Below, piece by piece: positions 32,324 through 40,108 of a stretch of 64,000 bases of DNA (the stretch's first letter is position 1; every line of letters starts with the position of its first letter). Below the pieces are notes generated by a model. It was given only the letters and a program-made list of their open reading frames with translations, made no database searches and was not told the DNA's origin. Both the position numbers and the translations under genes were made by a program. Source of the stretch: Roseomonas mucosa (GTDB taxonomy: Bacteria > Pseudomonadota > Alphaproteobacteria > Acetobacterales > Acetobacteraceae); contig CAMDWG010000015.1 of the NCBI GenBank assembly GCA_945878375.1, forward strand, positions 1 to 64,000, written 5' to 3'.

Positions 32324-33376
32324 ATGCTGGAGGTACGGGACCTGCGCCTGGTGCAGGCCATCGAGGAGCATGGGAGCCTCGCCCGCGCCGCGCGGGTCCT
32401 TGCCACCTCGCAGCCCGCCTTGACCCGCAGCCTCGCGGCGCTGGAAGCGCGGCTGCGCGGGAAGCTGTTCGAACGCGGCCCGCGCGGCGCCATCGCGACC
32501 GATCTCGGCCGGGCGGTGCTGGCGGATGCGGCCGAGATCCTGGCCCGGCTGGAACGGCTGGACCGCCACCTTCTGGAAGTGCGCGGCGGCCAGGTGCGCG
32601 ACCTGACCATCGTTGCCGGCGCCTATGCGGCGGAGACGGTCGCAATGGTCGCGGCGGCGCGGATGCTCGCCCTCTACCCCCGTATCAGGCTGCGCTTGGT
32701 CTCCACCAACTGGGCGGAGGTCCCGCGCGCGGTGCATGAGCGGGAGGCGCCGATCGGCCTGCTCGACCTGCGCGGATTCCAGGACGATCCGGGGCTGGAG
32801 GTGGAACGGCTCCGGCCGCAGCCCGCCATCTTCGTCACCCGCCCGGGCCATCCGCTGACGCGACGGGGGCGCCTCGATCTGGCGGACATCATGGCCTTTC
32901 CCTTCGTCTTCCTCGGCCGCGTGCCGCGCCAGGTCCAGGCGCCCATCGCGGCGGCGCGGGAAGCGGCGCGGGCGGCGGGCGCGATGCACCCGGCCTTCCC
33001 GGCCCTGGTGCAGGAAAGCCCGCGGGCGAGCCTCGCCATGCTGCGCCATTGTGATGCGGTGGCGGGTGTCACGGTCGCGGTCGCGGCCGATGCGCTCCGG
33101 CTGGGGGAGGTCGTGGCCCTGCCCTGGCGCGCCCCCTGGGTGTCGGTGCATCCGGGCGTGGTGCGCCTGCGCGGCCGCCCGCTGGGAGAGGCGGAGCAGG
33201 GCTTCCTCGACCTGCTTCGGGATGCCGATGCCGAGGCCGAGCGCGACGCCATCGCCTGGTGCGCCGCGGCGGGGCTTTCGCCGGATTGCGGCGGCGCGGA
33301 GCCCTACCCGCCCACGAAGCCGGAGGCCGCGATGGCGCGGTCGAGCGGCGCTGCCTCGAAGCCGAAATCGGCGTAG
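32324..33376 (+). CDS. LysR-family transcriptional regulator
   Basis: A 350-residue LysR protein: winged helix-turn-helix at about 1-65 (AARVLATSQPALTRSLAALEARL), effector domain at about 90-300. It is divergent from the FGE-sulfatase operon and so its probable regulator. It is longer than usual for the family (about 300): the last 24 residues (EPYPPTKPEAAMARSSG... ending KPKSA) are read from DNA opposite the end of the cyclotransferase gene, an overlap of 73 bases. The tail therefore probably arose by loss of an earlier stop and is unlikely to be functional. Confidence 0.88.
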   Translation: MLEVRDLRLVQAIEEHGSLARAARVLATSQPALTRSLAALEARLRGKLFERGPRGAIATDLGRAVLADAAEILARLERLDRHLLEVRGGQVRDLTIVAGAYAAETVAMVAAARMLALYPRIRLRLVSTNWAEVPRAVHEREAPIGLLDLRGFQDDPGLEVERLRPQPAIFVTRPGHPLTRRGRLDLADIMAFPFVFLGRVPRQVQAPIAAAREAARAAGAMHPAFPALVQESPRASLAMLRHCDAVAGVTVAVAADALRLGEVVALPWRAPWVSVHPGVVRLRGRPLGEAEQGFLDLLRDADAEAERDAIAWCAAAGLSPDCGGAEPYPPTKPEAAMARSSGAASKPKSA

Positions 33377-33723
33377 CCGGCGCGCAGCCGGGCGACATAT
33401 TCCGCCGCCGGCGGGCCGGGGCGGCGCTTGATCTCGTGGTAGATCCAGGCCGCGCCGCCGCCGGGCAGCGCGATGCGCGACCGGGCATAGGTGTGCGGCC
33501 CCTCGAACCCATCCAGCGCGTCGAGATGCGCTGCGGTCACATGCCACAGGCCGATGGGCACGGCGGCATCCGCATCGGGCTCGACCAGCGCGAAGCGGCC
33601 GAGCGCCAGCCGCCATCCGGGCAGCATCAGCGCGCCGGCCACCTGCGCGCCCGGGCAGCGCGCCCGCATCTGCGCGTGCCAGAGATTGCTGCCATAGGCG
33701 GCGTAGGGAAGGTTTTCGGTCAT
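33304..33723 (-). CDS. Gamma-glutamylcyclotransferase family protein
   Basis: A 139-residue cyclotransferase-like protein: YAAYGSNLWHAQM near 7-19 is the substrate-binding YGSN motif. LDALDGFEGPHTYARSRI near 69-86 carries the catalytic acid region (E in DGFEG). The family releases 5-oxoproline from gamma-glutamyl amino acids or peptides, as in glutathione breakdown. The ATG at 33723 is divergent from the permease gene at 33767. The 3' end overlaps the LysR gene by 73 bases tail to tail. Confidence 0.85.
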   Translation of the reverse strand: MTENLPYAAYGSNLWHAQMRARCPGAQVAGALMLPGWRLALGRFALVEPDADAAVPIGLWHVTAAHLDALDGFEGPHTYARSRIALPGGGAAWIYHEIKRRPGPPAAEYVARLRAGYADFGFEAAPLDRAIAASGFVGG

Positions 33724-33729
33724 GGTCCT

Positions 33730-33761
33730 ATAGCGTGATCCAGCTTGCGGCCTCACGCTAT
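33730..33761. repeat. Palindrome in the divergent cyclotransferase/permease gap
   Basis: ATAGCGTGA (33730-33738) and TCACGCTAT (33753-33761) form perfect 9-base arms around 14 bases. It fills nearly all of the 43-base gap between two divergent start codons. It could be an operator for both genes or a dispersed intergenic repeat; the window holds no second copy. Confidence 0.55.
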
Positions 33762-33766
33762 GGGCG

Positions 33767-35170
33767 ATGATGCTTCTCCTCCAGGCCGCGCCGCTGCTGC
33801 TGCTGGTCGCGCTGCTGCTGTCGGGCCGGGCGGGGCCGGTGCCGGCGGTGCTGGCCGCGCTGGCCGTGGCGCTGCCCGGCGCGCTGCTGTCCGGGCCCGC
33901 AGGCGATGCACCGCTGGCCTTCCTGGCGGAGGAGACGGCGCGCGGCGCCTTCCTGGCCCTGAAGCCCATCGCCATCGTCGCGGGCGGCCTGCTGTTCCAT
34001 GCGGCGGTGACGCGGGCCGACGCCTCGGCCGCCACCGCGCCACCCTCCGCGCGGCGGGTCTTCGTCGTCACGATGCTGGCCGGCGCCTTCCTGGAAAGCG
34101 TCACCGGCTTCGCTGTCGGCGCGGTCTTCGCGCTGGCGGCGCTGCGCGGCATGGGCATCCTCGGCGCGCCGGCAGCCGCGATGGCGCTGCTGGCGCTGGT
34201 GCTGGTCCCCTGGGGCGGGCTCGGCCCGGGTACCGCGCTCGGCGCGGCGCTGATCGGCCTGCCGGCGCAGGAGGTCGCTGCCGCCACCGCCTGGCCGACT
34301 GCCGCCTGGCTGCCGCTGCTGGGGCCGGTGCTGTGGCGGCTTTGCGCGGCGGCGGGCATCCCCGTGCCGCCGGCCGAGAAGCTGGTGCAGACCTTCGTGC
34401 TGTGCGCGGTGGCGGCGCTGCTGCTGGCGTCCCACGCCCTGTTCCCCTTCGAGGTCGCGGGCATCGTCGCCACCGGCATCCCGCTGCTGGCGATGCTGTG
34501 GCGGCTGGACCCGCCGCGCGGGGCGGCGGGCTGGCGTCGCGCGGCGGCGGCGCTCGCACCCTATGCCGGTCTGACCGTGGCGCTGCTGCTGGCGCGCGGC
34601 TGGGCCGGCGCGCCGGCCTGGGTGCCCTTCGCCGATCTTCCGCCCTTCCCACTGAGCCATGTGGCCATCGTGCTGTGGCTGGTCGCGGCCGCGCTGCTGG
34701 CGATGCGCCCGGATGGGCTGGCGCGCGCGCGCGGCGCCCTGGCGCGGGCGCGGCGGCCGATGGTGGTGATGCTGCTGTATGTGGTGCTGGCGCGGTGGAT
34801 GGCGGGCTCCGGCATGGCCGGCGCGCTGGCCGAGGCGGCCGCCGGCGCCTTCGGGCCGCTCACCCCCTTCGCGGTGCCGGTGCTGGCCTTCGCGGCGGGG
34901 ATGGTGACGGGCAGCAATGTAGGGTCGAACGCGGCGTTGATGCCGGTGCAGGCGGCGCTCGGCGCCGCCGCCGGCCTGCCCCCGATACTCGCCCCGGCGC
35001 TGCAGAACTTCGCTGGCGCGGCGGGGGCGGGGATGTCCTTCGCTGTCACCGCGATGATCTGCGGGCTGCTGGCGGATGGCACGCGGCCGGCGCAGGTCTG
35101 GCGGCTGCTGCTGCCTTCGATGTTGCTGGTGATCCTGATCGGCTGGGCCCTTGTGCTGGTGGCGGGCTGA
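33767..35170 (+). CDS. L-lactate permease family (LctP/LldP-like) transporter
   Basis: A 467-residue inner-membrane protein with about 12 membrane helices. Family features are FLESVTGFAVGAVFAL near 107-122 and the late GSNVGSNAALMPVQAALG / LQNFAGAAGAGMSFAV, corresponding to the LctP core loops. Lactate, glycolate or a related monocarboxylate is the expected substrate class. It is somewhat shorter than LldP (about 550). The start is ATG 33767 or the adjacent ATG 33770, with no strong ribosome site. It is followed by a TRAP operon after 125 bases, probably a separate unit. Confidence 0.75.
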   Translation: MMLLLQAAPLLLLVALLLSGRAGPVPAVLAALAVALPGALLSGPAGDAPLAFLAEETARGAFLALKPIAIVAGGLLFHAAVTRADASAATAPPSARRVFVVTMLAGAFLESVTGFAVGAVFALAALRGMGILGAPAAAMALLALVLVPWGGLGPGTALGAALIGLPAQEVAAATAWPTAAWLPLLGPVLWRLCAAAGIPVPPAEKLVQTFVLCAVAALLLASHALFPFEVAGIVATGIPLLAMLWRLDPPRGAAGWRRAAAALAPYAGLTVALLLARGWAGAPAWVPFADLPPFPLSHVAIVLWLVAAALLAMRPDGLARARGALARARRPMVVMLLYVVLARWMAGSGMAGALAEAAAGAFGPLTPFAVPVLAFAAGMVTGSNVGSNAALMPVQAALGAAAGLPPILAPALQNFAGAAGAGMSFAVTAMICGLLADGTRPAQVWRLLLPSMLLVILIGWALVLVAG

Positions 35171-35295
35171 ACCGCCCCGCGGGGGCGAGGCCGGCGCTTC
35201 GCAGCGACGGGATTGAAGGAAGACCGCGCCTTCACCTATACCGGATGGCAGAGCGGGCCCATGCAAGGCGCCCTGCCGAGGAGGAACATCCGTCC

Positions 35296-36282
35296 ATGAA
35301 GCTGTCCCGTCGCCCGGTCCTGGGCCTTTCGGCACTCGCCGCCACGCTGACGCTCGGCGCCGCGCCGGCCCTGGCCCAGACCCAGGTCACCTTCCAGCAC
35401 CCGATCGGCATCCACAGCCACTACGGCGCCGGCACGACCGCCTTCAAGGAAACCTTCGAGCGCCTGACCAATAACCGCTTCCGCGTCGTCTACCAGCGCA
35501 ACGACAATGAGCGCGAGACGATCGAAGCGACGCAGATCGGCACTATCGAGTGCACCATCACCTCCACCGGCCCGACCGGCAATTTCGTGCCGGAGACCCG
35601 CAACCTCGACGTGCCCTTCCTGTTCCGTGACACGGCCCATGCCCGCGGCGTGCTGGACAGCCAGATCGGGCAGGACCTGCTGGCGCGCTTCACCCCGCGC
35701 GGCCTGGTGGCGCTGGCCTGGATGGAGAACGGCTTCCGCCACATGACCAACAACCGGCGCGAGGTGAACACCCCCGCCGATGTGCGCGGCCTGAAGGTCC
35801 GCACCATGGAAAACCCGGTGCATATGCGCGCCTTCCAGTCGCTCGGTGCGCTGCCGACGCCGATGGCGTTCTCGGAACTCGTCCCGGCGCTGCAGCAGGG
35901 CACGGTGGACGGGCAGGAAAACCCGATCCCGGTGATCCTGAACAACAACCTGAACCAGGTGCAGCGCCACCTGACGCTGACCGGCCACGTCTATTCGCCG
36001 GCCGTGATGCTCTGCAACCCGGCCTTCGTCGGCCGCCTGAACGCGGCTGATCGCGCCGCCATGCAGCAGGCCGCCCGCGATGCGGCCGCCGCGAACCGCG
36101 CGCGGGTGACGTCTGACGAGCAGACCGGCGTGGACGAGCTGCGCCGCCGTGGCATGACGGTGGTGACGCAGGTCGACAGCGCCGCCTTCCAGGCCGCGCT
36201 CGCGCCGTCTGCCGCGCAGATCGAACAGGGCCTGGACAGCGCCCTGCTGCGCCGCATCCGCGAATGGCGCCCCGGCTCGTAA
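35296..36282 (+). CDS. TRAP transporter substrate-binding protein (DctP family)
   Basis: A 328-residue exported binding protein with a signal peptide ending in ALAQ (residue 28). Family features are QHPIGIHSHYGAGTTAFKETFE at the mature start, NLDVPFLFRDTAHARGVLDS near 112, DVRGLKVRTMENPVHMRAFQSLGALPTPMAF near 168-198 with the carboxylate-binding arginine, and GTVDGQENP near 207. It captures an organic acid in the periplasm for the DctQM permease encoded next. GAGGAAC precedes the ATG. A strong hairpin separates it from dctQ. Confidence 0.92.
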   Translation: MKLSRRPVLGLSALAATLTLGAAPALAQTQVTFQHPIGIHSHYGAGTTAFKETFERLTNNRFRVVYQRNDNERETIEATQIGTIECTITSTGPTGNFVPETRNLDVPFLFRDTAHARGVLDSQIGQDLLARFTPRGLVALAWMENGFRHMTNNRREVNTPADVRGLKVRTMENPVHMRAFQSLGALPTPMAFSELVPALQQGTVDGQENPIPVILNNNLNQVQRHLTLTGHVYSPAVMLCNPAFVGRLNAADRAAMQQAARDAAAANRARVTSDEQTGVDELRRRGMTVVTQVDSAAFQAALAPSAAQIEQGLDSALLRRIREWRPGS

Positions 36283-36305
36283 GCCGGACGCGACGGGCCT
36301 GATCG

Positions 36306-36332
36306 GGGGCGCGGGGCTCTGCTCCGCGCCCC
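36306..36332 (+). terminator. Hairpin between the TRAP binding-protein and dctQ genes
   Basis: GGGGCGCGG (36306-36314) pairs perfectly with CCGCGCCCC (36324-36332), with possible inner pairs, followed by TTCTCTC. Placed after the binding-protein gene it could partly terminate or protect the upstream mRNA, giving more binding protein than membrane subunits, as is common in such operons. Confidence 0.5.
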
Positions 36333-36360
36333 TTCTCTCACTTCGCGCGCGGGGGACCCC

Positions 36361-36969
36361 ATGAACGCGATGAACGTCATGCCGCTCCAGGTCACCGTCG
36401 TCGCGACGGTCGCCGCCGTGGGCTTCGCGCTCTGGGCGGGCCGCGACGACGGCCAGCGCAGCGGGGCGCGCGCCATGGCGCGCCGGGCCGTGCTGACGCT
36501 CGACCGCTTCACCTCCGAGATCGCGGCGATCATCGCCTGCCTTGCGCTGACGCTCGCCGTCGCGGCGGGGGCGTGGCAGGTCTTCTCCCGCTTCGCGACA
36601 GAGACGCCGTCTTCCTGGTCCGAGGCGCTGGTGCGCATTGCGCTGATCTGGATGGCCTATCTCGGCGTGGCGGTGGCGCTGCGCGCGGGGGCGCTGGTCT
36701 CGATCGATGTCGCGCATCGCTACACGCGCGGCGCCGTCCGGCGGACGGTGGAGGCCATGACGCTGGCCTGCGTCCTGTCCTTCATGGGCATCATGTTCTG
36801 GTTCGGCTGGGCGATGACCGAACGCGTGCAATTCCAGACCATCGCCGGCCTCGAATTCTCGATGGCGTATGCGTATGCGGCGATCCCGCTGGGCGCGCTG
36901 TTCGCCATGGTGGGCGCCATGGCCCATTTCCTCGACCGCCGCGCCGAAGAGCTGGAGAACGCCGTATGA
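36361..36969 (+). CDS. TRAP transporter small membrane subunit (DctQ)
   Basis: A 202-residue four-helix membrane subunit. Core features are the SWSEALVRIALIWMAYLGVAVALR stretch near 83-106 and VSIDVAHRYTRGAVRR, characteristic of DctQ. Here an extra N-terminal helix (about residues 8-25) and a basic linker precede the usual start near RAVLTLDRF, making it longer than typical DctQ (about 160-180). It pairs with the DctM channel subunit. Its stop overlaps an ATG at 36966. Confidence 0.9.
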   Translation: MNAMNVMPLQVTVVATVAAVGFALWAGRDDGQRSGARAMARRAVLTLDRFTSEIAAIIACLALTLAVAAGAWQVFSRFATETPSSWSEALVRIALIWMAYLGVAVALRAGALVSIDVAHRYTRGAVRRTVEAMTLACVLSFMGIMFWFGWAMTERVQFQTIAGLEFSMAYAYAAIPLGALFAMVGAMAHFLDRRAEELENAV

Positions 36970-37130
36970 GCAGTCTCCTCGACCAGAGCGGGCGGATCGC
37001 GCCTCGCGCGATCCGAGGCCGCGAATGCGGCCCGCGCACAAACCAACCGCATCGCCGGGACCGCCAGCGGCCTGCGCAAAGGCAAGCGCGCGGATGCGCG
37101 CGCCCGCCGTCTGAGGGCATAAATCAATGA
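36966..37130 (+). other. Coupled 54-codon frame with hairpins between dctQ and dctM
   Basis: The frame starts with ATGA overlapping the dctQ stop and ends with a TGA overlapping the dctM start (37127). The product is Arg/Gln/Pro-rich (SSLLDQSGRIAPRAIRG..., ending SEGINQ) and not recognised. The same stretch encodes two perfect stems: CGGATCGCG/CGCGATCCG (36993-37015) and GGCCGC/GCGGCC (37017-37032). It may be a translated spacer that couples or tunes dctM expression rather than a functional protein. Confidence 0.35.
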
Positions 37131-38404
37131 GCGGCATGATGCTCACCGTGATGCTGGTGCTGTTCGCAGCCAGCATCCCGGTTGCGGTGGCCATCGGCCT
37201 GGCCGCGGTGGTCGGCCTGACCGGCTTCACGAATTTCCCGCTGATCGTGGCCGCGCAGCAGCTGTTCATCGGGCTGGACCGCTTCCCGCTGGCGGCGATC
37301 CCCTTCTTCATCCTGGCCGGCAACCTGATGGATGTCGGCGGCATCAGCCGCCGGCTGGTGGATTTCGCGAAATCCATCGTGGGCGGCATCCAGGGCGGTC
37401 TGCCCGCGACCTGCGTGCTGACCTGCATGATCTTCGCCGCGATCAGCGGGTCGTCGGTCGCGACCACCTTCGCGATCGGCGCGATCATGATCCCGGCGCT
37501 GGTGCGCGCGGGCTATCCGGTGGCCTTCGCCGCCGCGCTGCAGGCCACCGCCGCCGAGCTCGGCGTGGTCATCCCGCCCTCCATCCCGATGATCCTCTAC
37601 GGCGTCAGCACCCAGACCAGCATCCCGGAGCTGTTCATCGCGGGCTTCGGCCCCGGCATCCTCATCGCCGCCTCGCTGGTCGCGACGGTGCTGATCTGGT
37701 GCCGCATCAAGGGCTGGGGCAAGAACGACAGGGAAGGGCGTCTGCCCTTCCTCCAGGCGACGAAGCAGGCCGGCTGGGCGCTGTTCATGCCGGTGGTGGT
37801 TCTGGGCGGCATCTATGGCGGCGTCACCACGCCGACCGAGGCATCTGTCGTCGCCGTGGTCTACGCCATCCTCATCGGCGTCTTCATCCACCGCGAGATC
37901 CGGCTGCGCGACCTGTACCCGATCTTCAAGAAATCCGTGATCAGCTCCGCGGTGATCATGTTCATCATCGCCGCCGCGACGCTGTTCTCCTGGCTGCTGA
38001 ACCGCCAGGGCGTGCCCGACATGGCGGCCGAATGGCTGGTGCAGACCTTCGACGAGCCGACCTGGTACCTGCTGGGCGTGAACCTGTTCCTGTTCGTCGT
38101 CGGCATGTTCGTGGAGACCTCGGCCTCCATCATCGTGCTGGCGCCGATCCTGGCGGAAGCCGCGCAGCGGCTTGGCATCGACAGTGTGCATTTCGGCACG
38201 ATCATGGTGGTGAACCTGGCGATGGGCATGATCACGCCGCCCTTCGGCGTGAACCTCTTTGCGGCCGCCCAGGTGGCGGGGACCAGCATCGACAAGATGA
38301 TGCGCTACCTGCCGGTTTTCATCGGCGTGATCTTCGCCTGCCTGATGGTGCTGTCCTTCGTCCCCTGGATCACGCTGGCGCTGCCGACGCTCGTCTTCCG
38401 GTGA
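37127..38404 (+). CDS. TRAP transporter large membrane subunit (DctM)
   Basis: A 425-residue permease with about 12 membrane helices. DctM hallmarks: FPLAAIPFFILAGNLMDVGGISRRLVDFA near 52-80, AISGSSVATTFAIGAIMIPAL near 104-124, ELGVVIPPSIPMILYG near 145-160, and late GMITPPFGVNLFAAAQVAG. It forms the sodium-driven channel of the TRAP transporter together with the subunit at 36361 and the binding protein at 35296. Its stop overlaps the GTG start of a DNA glycosylase gene. Confidence 0.93.
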   Translation: MSGMMLTVMLVLFAASIPVAVAIGLAAVVGLTGFTNFPLIVAAQQLFIGLDRFPLAAIPFFILAGNLMDVGGISRRLVDFAKSIVGGIQGGLPATCVLTCMIFAAISGSSVATTFAIGAIMIPALVRAGYPVAFAAALQATAAELGVVIPPSIPMILYGVSTQTSIPELFIAGFGPGILIAASLVATVLIWCRIKGWGKNDREGRLPFLQATKQAGWALFMPVVVLGGIYGGVTTPTEASVVAVVYAILIGVFIHREIRLRDLYPIFKKSVISSAVIMFIIAAATLFSWLLNRQGVPDMAAEWLVQTFDEPTWYLLGVNLFLFVVGMFVETSASIIVLAPILAEAAQRLGIDSVHFGTIMVVNLAMGMITPPFGVNLFAAAQVAGTSIDKMMRYLPVFIGVIFACLMVLSFVPWITLALPTLVFR

Positions 38405-39087
38405 ACCAGGGGCCGGTCGCGCTGGCACCGAAACTACCCCGGCCCGCCCCCCTGATGGGCGGGCCGGAATCCCTGCGGCATCTGCGCCGCGACCCCGTGC
38501 TGAAGGCCGTCATCCGTCAGGTCGGCCCCTGCACGCTGCGCCCCGTGAAGCGCGAGCCCTATGAGGCGCTGGTGCGTGCCATCGCCCACCAGCAGGTGCA
38601 TGGCCGCGCGGCGGAAGCGATCCTCGGCCGCTTCATCGCGCTCTATCCCGGCCATGACTTCCCCCCCGCCGACCAGGTGCTGGCGACGCCCGTGGACGCG
38701 ATGCGCGCCTGCGGCCTGTCGGGCAGCAAGGTCGCGGCGATCCGCGACATCGCGGAGAAATCCGTGGGCGGCCTGGTGCCCACCCGCCGCGCCGCCGCGC
38801 GGCTGGAGGATGCGGCGCTGATCGAGAGGCTGGTCGCGATCCGCGGCGTCGGCCGCTGGACGGTGGAGATGCTGCTGATCTTCACCCTCGGCCGCTGCGA
38901 TGTGCTGCCGGTCGATGATTTCGGCGTGCGGGAGGGTTATCGCGTCGCGACCGGCGCCGATGCGCAGCCCAAGCCGAAGGACCTTGCCGCGATCGGGCAG
39001 GACTGGGGCCCCTGGCGGTCCATCGCTGCCTGGTATCTGTGGCGCACGGCGGATGCCGCGAAGGCCAGTCGCTTCAAGCCGCAATAG
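38401..39087 (+). CDS. DNA-3-methyladenine glycosylase (AlkA-type, second copy)
   Basis: A 228-residue HhH-GPD repair glycosylase. EALVRAIAHQQVHGRAAEAI near 54-73 forms the conserved first helices, IRGVGRWTVEMLLIF near 149-163 the helix-hairpin-helix, and VLPVDDFGVREGY carries the catalytic aspartate. It excises alkylated bases. The GTG start at 38401 overlaps the dctM stop (GTGA); ATG 38455 is the alternative without the overlap. Only modestly similar to the paralogue at 24628, so not a recent duplication. Confidence 0.87.
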   Translation: MNQGPVALAPKLPRPAPLMGGPESLRHLRRDPVLKAVIRQVGPCTLRPVKREPYEALVRAIAHQQVHGRAAEAILGRFIALYPGHDFPPADQVLATPVDAMRACGLSGSKVAAIRDIAEKSVGGLVPTRRAAARLEDAALIERLVAIRGVGRWTVEMLLIFTLGRCDVLPVDDFGVREGYRVATGADAQPKPKDLAAIGQDWGPWRSIAAWYLWRTADAAKASRFKPQ

Positions 39088-39091
39088 CGGG

Positions 39092-40108
39092 ATGACGCCG
39101 ACGCTCCATCCCCGCCTGCTGAACGGCCATGCCGGCGACCCGGCTGTGTTCGTGGACGCGCTGCACGCCCCGGGCGCGATCCTGTTCGATTGCGGCGATC
39201 TCTCGGCGCTGTCCACGCGCCACCTGCTGCGGGTGGACCTGCTCTGCGTCAGCCACACGCATATGGACCATTGGGCGGATTTCGACCGCCTGCTGCGCCC
39301 GCTGATCGGCCGCGAGAAAACGCTGCGAGTCGTGGGCCCACCCGGCATCGCCACGCATCTGCATCACCGCCTGGCCAGCTACACCTGGAACCTGGTGGAC
39401 CGCATTGCCGCCGAACTCGTCATCGAGGCGACGGAGGTGCACCCCGCCCATCTCGTCCGCCGGCGCTATCACCTGCGCGCAGGCTTCGCGCCCGAAACCC
39501 TGCCGGATGCCGCGCCAGCGCCTGACGGGACGGTGCTGCGCCTCGGCGCGCTGCGGCTGCGCGCGGCGCTGCTGGACCATGGCACGCCCTCTCTCGGCGT
39601 GGCGGTGGAGGAGGAGGCGCATCTCAACATCCTCGCCGACCGCCTCGGCGCGCTCGGCCTGCCGGCGGGGCCGTGGCTCACGGGGCTGAAGGCGGCGGTG
39701 GCGGCCGGGTTGCCGGATGACCACCCGGTCCCCGTCTTCGCGCGCGCCGCCGAGGCCGCCGGGGCGCCGACCCAGCCGCTCGGGCGGCTGCGCGATGTGG
39801 TCGTGGCCACGGAAGGCCAGCGCGTCGCCTATCTGACCGACTTCGCCGACACGCCCCAGAACCGCGCGGCGGCGGTCGCGCTGGCGCATCGGGCGGATAC
39901 GCTGTTGATCGAGGCGCCCTTCCTGGCCGAGGACGCGGCCCATGCCGCCGCGCGCCAGCATCTGACGACCTCCGCCGCCGGCGCCATCGCCCGCGCGGCC
40001 GGCGCGCGGCGCGTGATCCCCTTCCATTTGTCGGCGCGGCATCTGGGGCAGGAGGCGCGCTGGCTGGCGGAGATCGAGCAGGCCTTCGGCGGTCCGCTTA
40101 ATCCGTAG
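39092..40108 (+). CDS. RNase Z-like metallo-beta-lactamase-fold hydrolase
   Basis: A 338-residue MBL-fold protein. The zinc motif is SHTHMDHWADFDRLL (about residues 51-65), with later metal ligands in LLDHGTPSLG near 166 and PFHLSARHLG near 312. The pattern is close to RNase Z/ElaC-like proteins, but it is not the standard tRNA 3'-endonuclease (no SHLHGDH with the usual exosite arm), so its substrate is open. It starts five bases after the glycosylase stop, in the same operon. The final 11 bases overlap the photolyase-family gene on the other strand. Confidence 0.78.
   Translation: MTPTLHPRLLNGHAGDPAVFVDALHAPGAILFDCGDLSALSTRHLLRVDLLCVSHTHMDHWADFDRLLRPLIGREKTLRVVGPPGIATHLHHRLASYTWNLVDRIAAELVIEATEVHPAHLVRRRYHLRAGFAPETLPDAAPAPDGTVLRLGALRLRAALLDHGTPSLGVAVEEEAHLNILADRLGALGLPAGPWLTGLKAAVAAGLPDDHPVPVFARAAEAAGAPTQPLGRLRDVVVATEGQRVAYLTDFADTPQNRAAAVALAHRADTLLIEAPFLAEDAAHAAARQHLTTSAAGAIARAAGARRVIPFHLSARHLGQEARWLAEIEQAFGGPLNP

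Noticed and set aside
33745-36282. An 845-codon frame that would fuse an upstream product to the TRAP binding protein
   Set aside because: The upstream part runs out of frame through the lactate-permease-family gene, and the binding protein has its own signal peptide and ribosome site at 35296.
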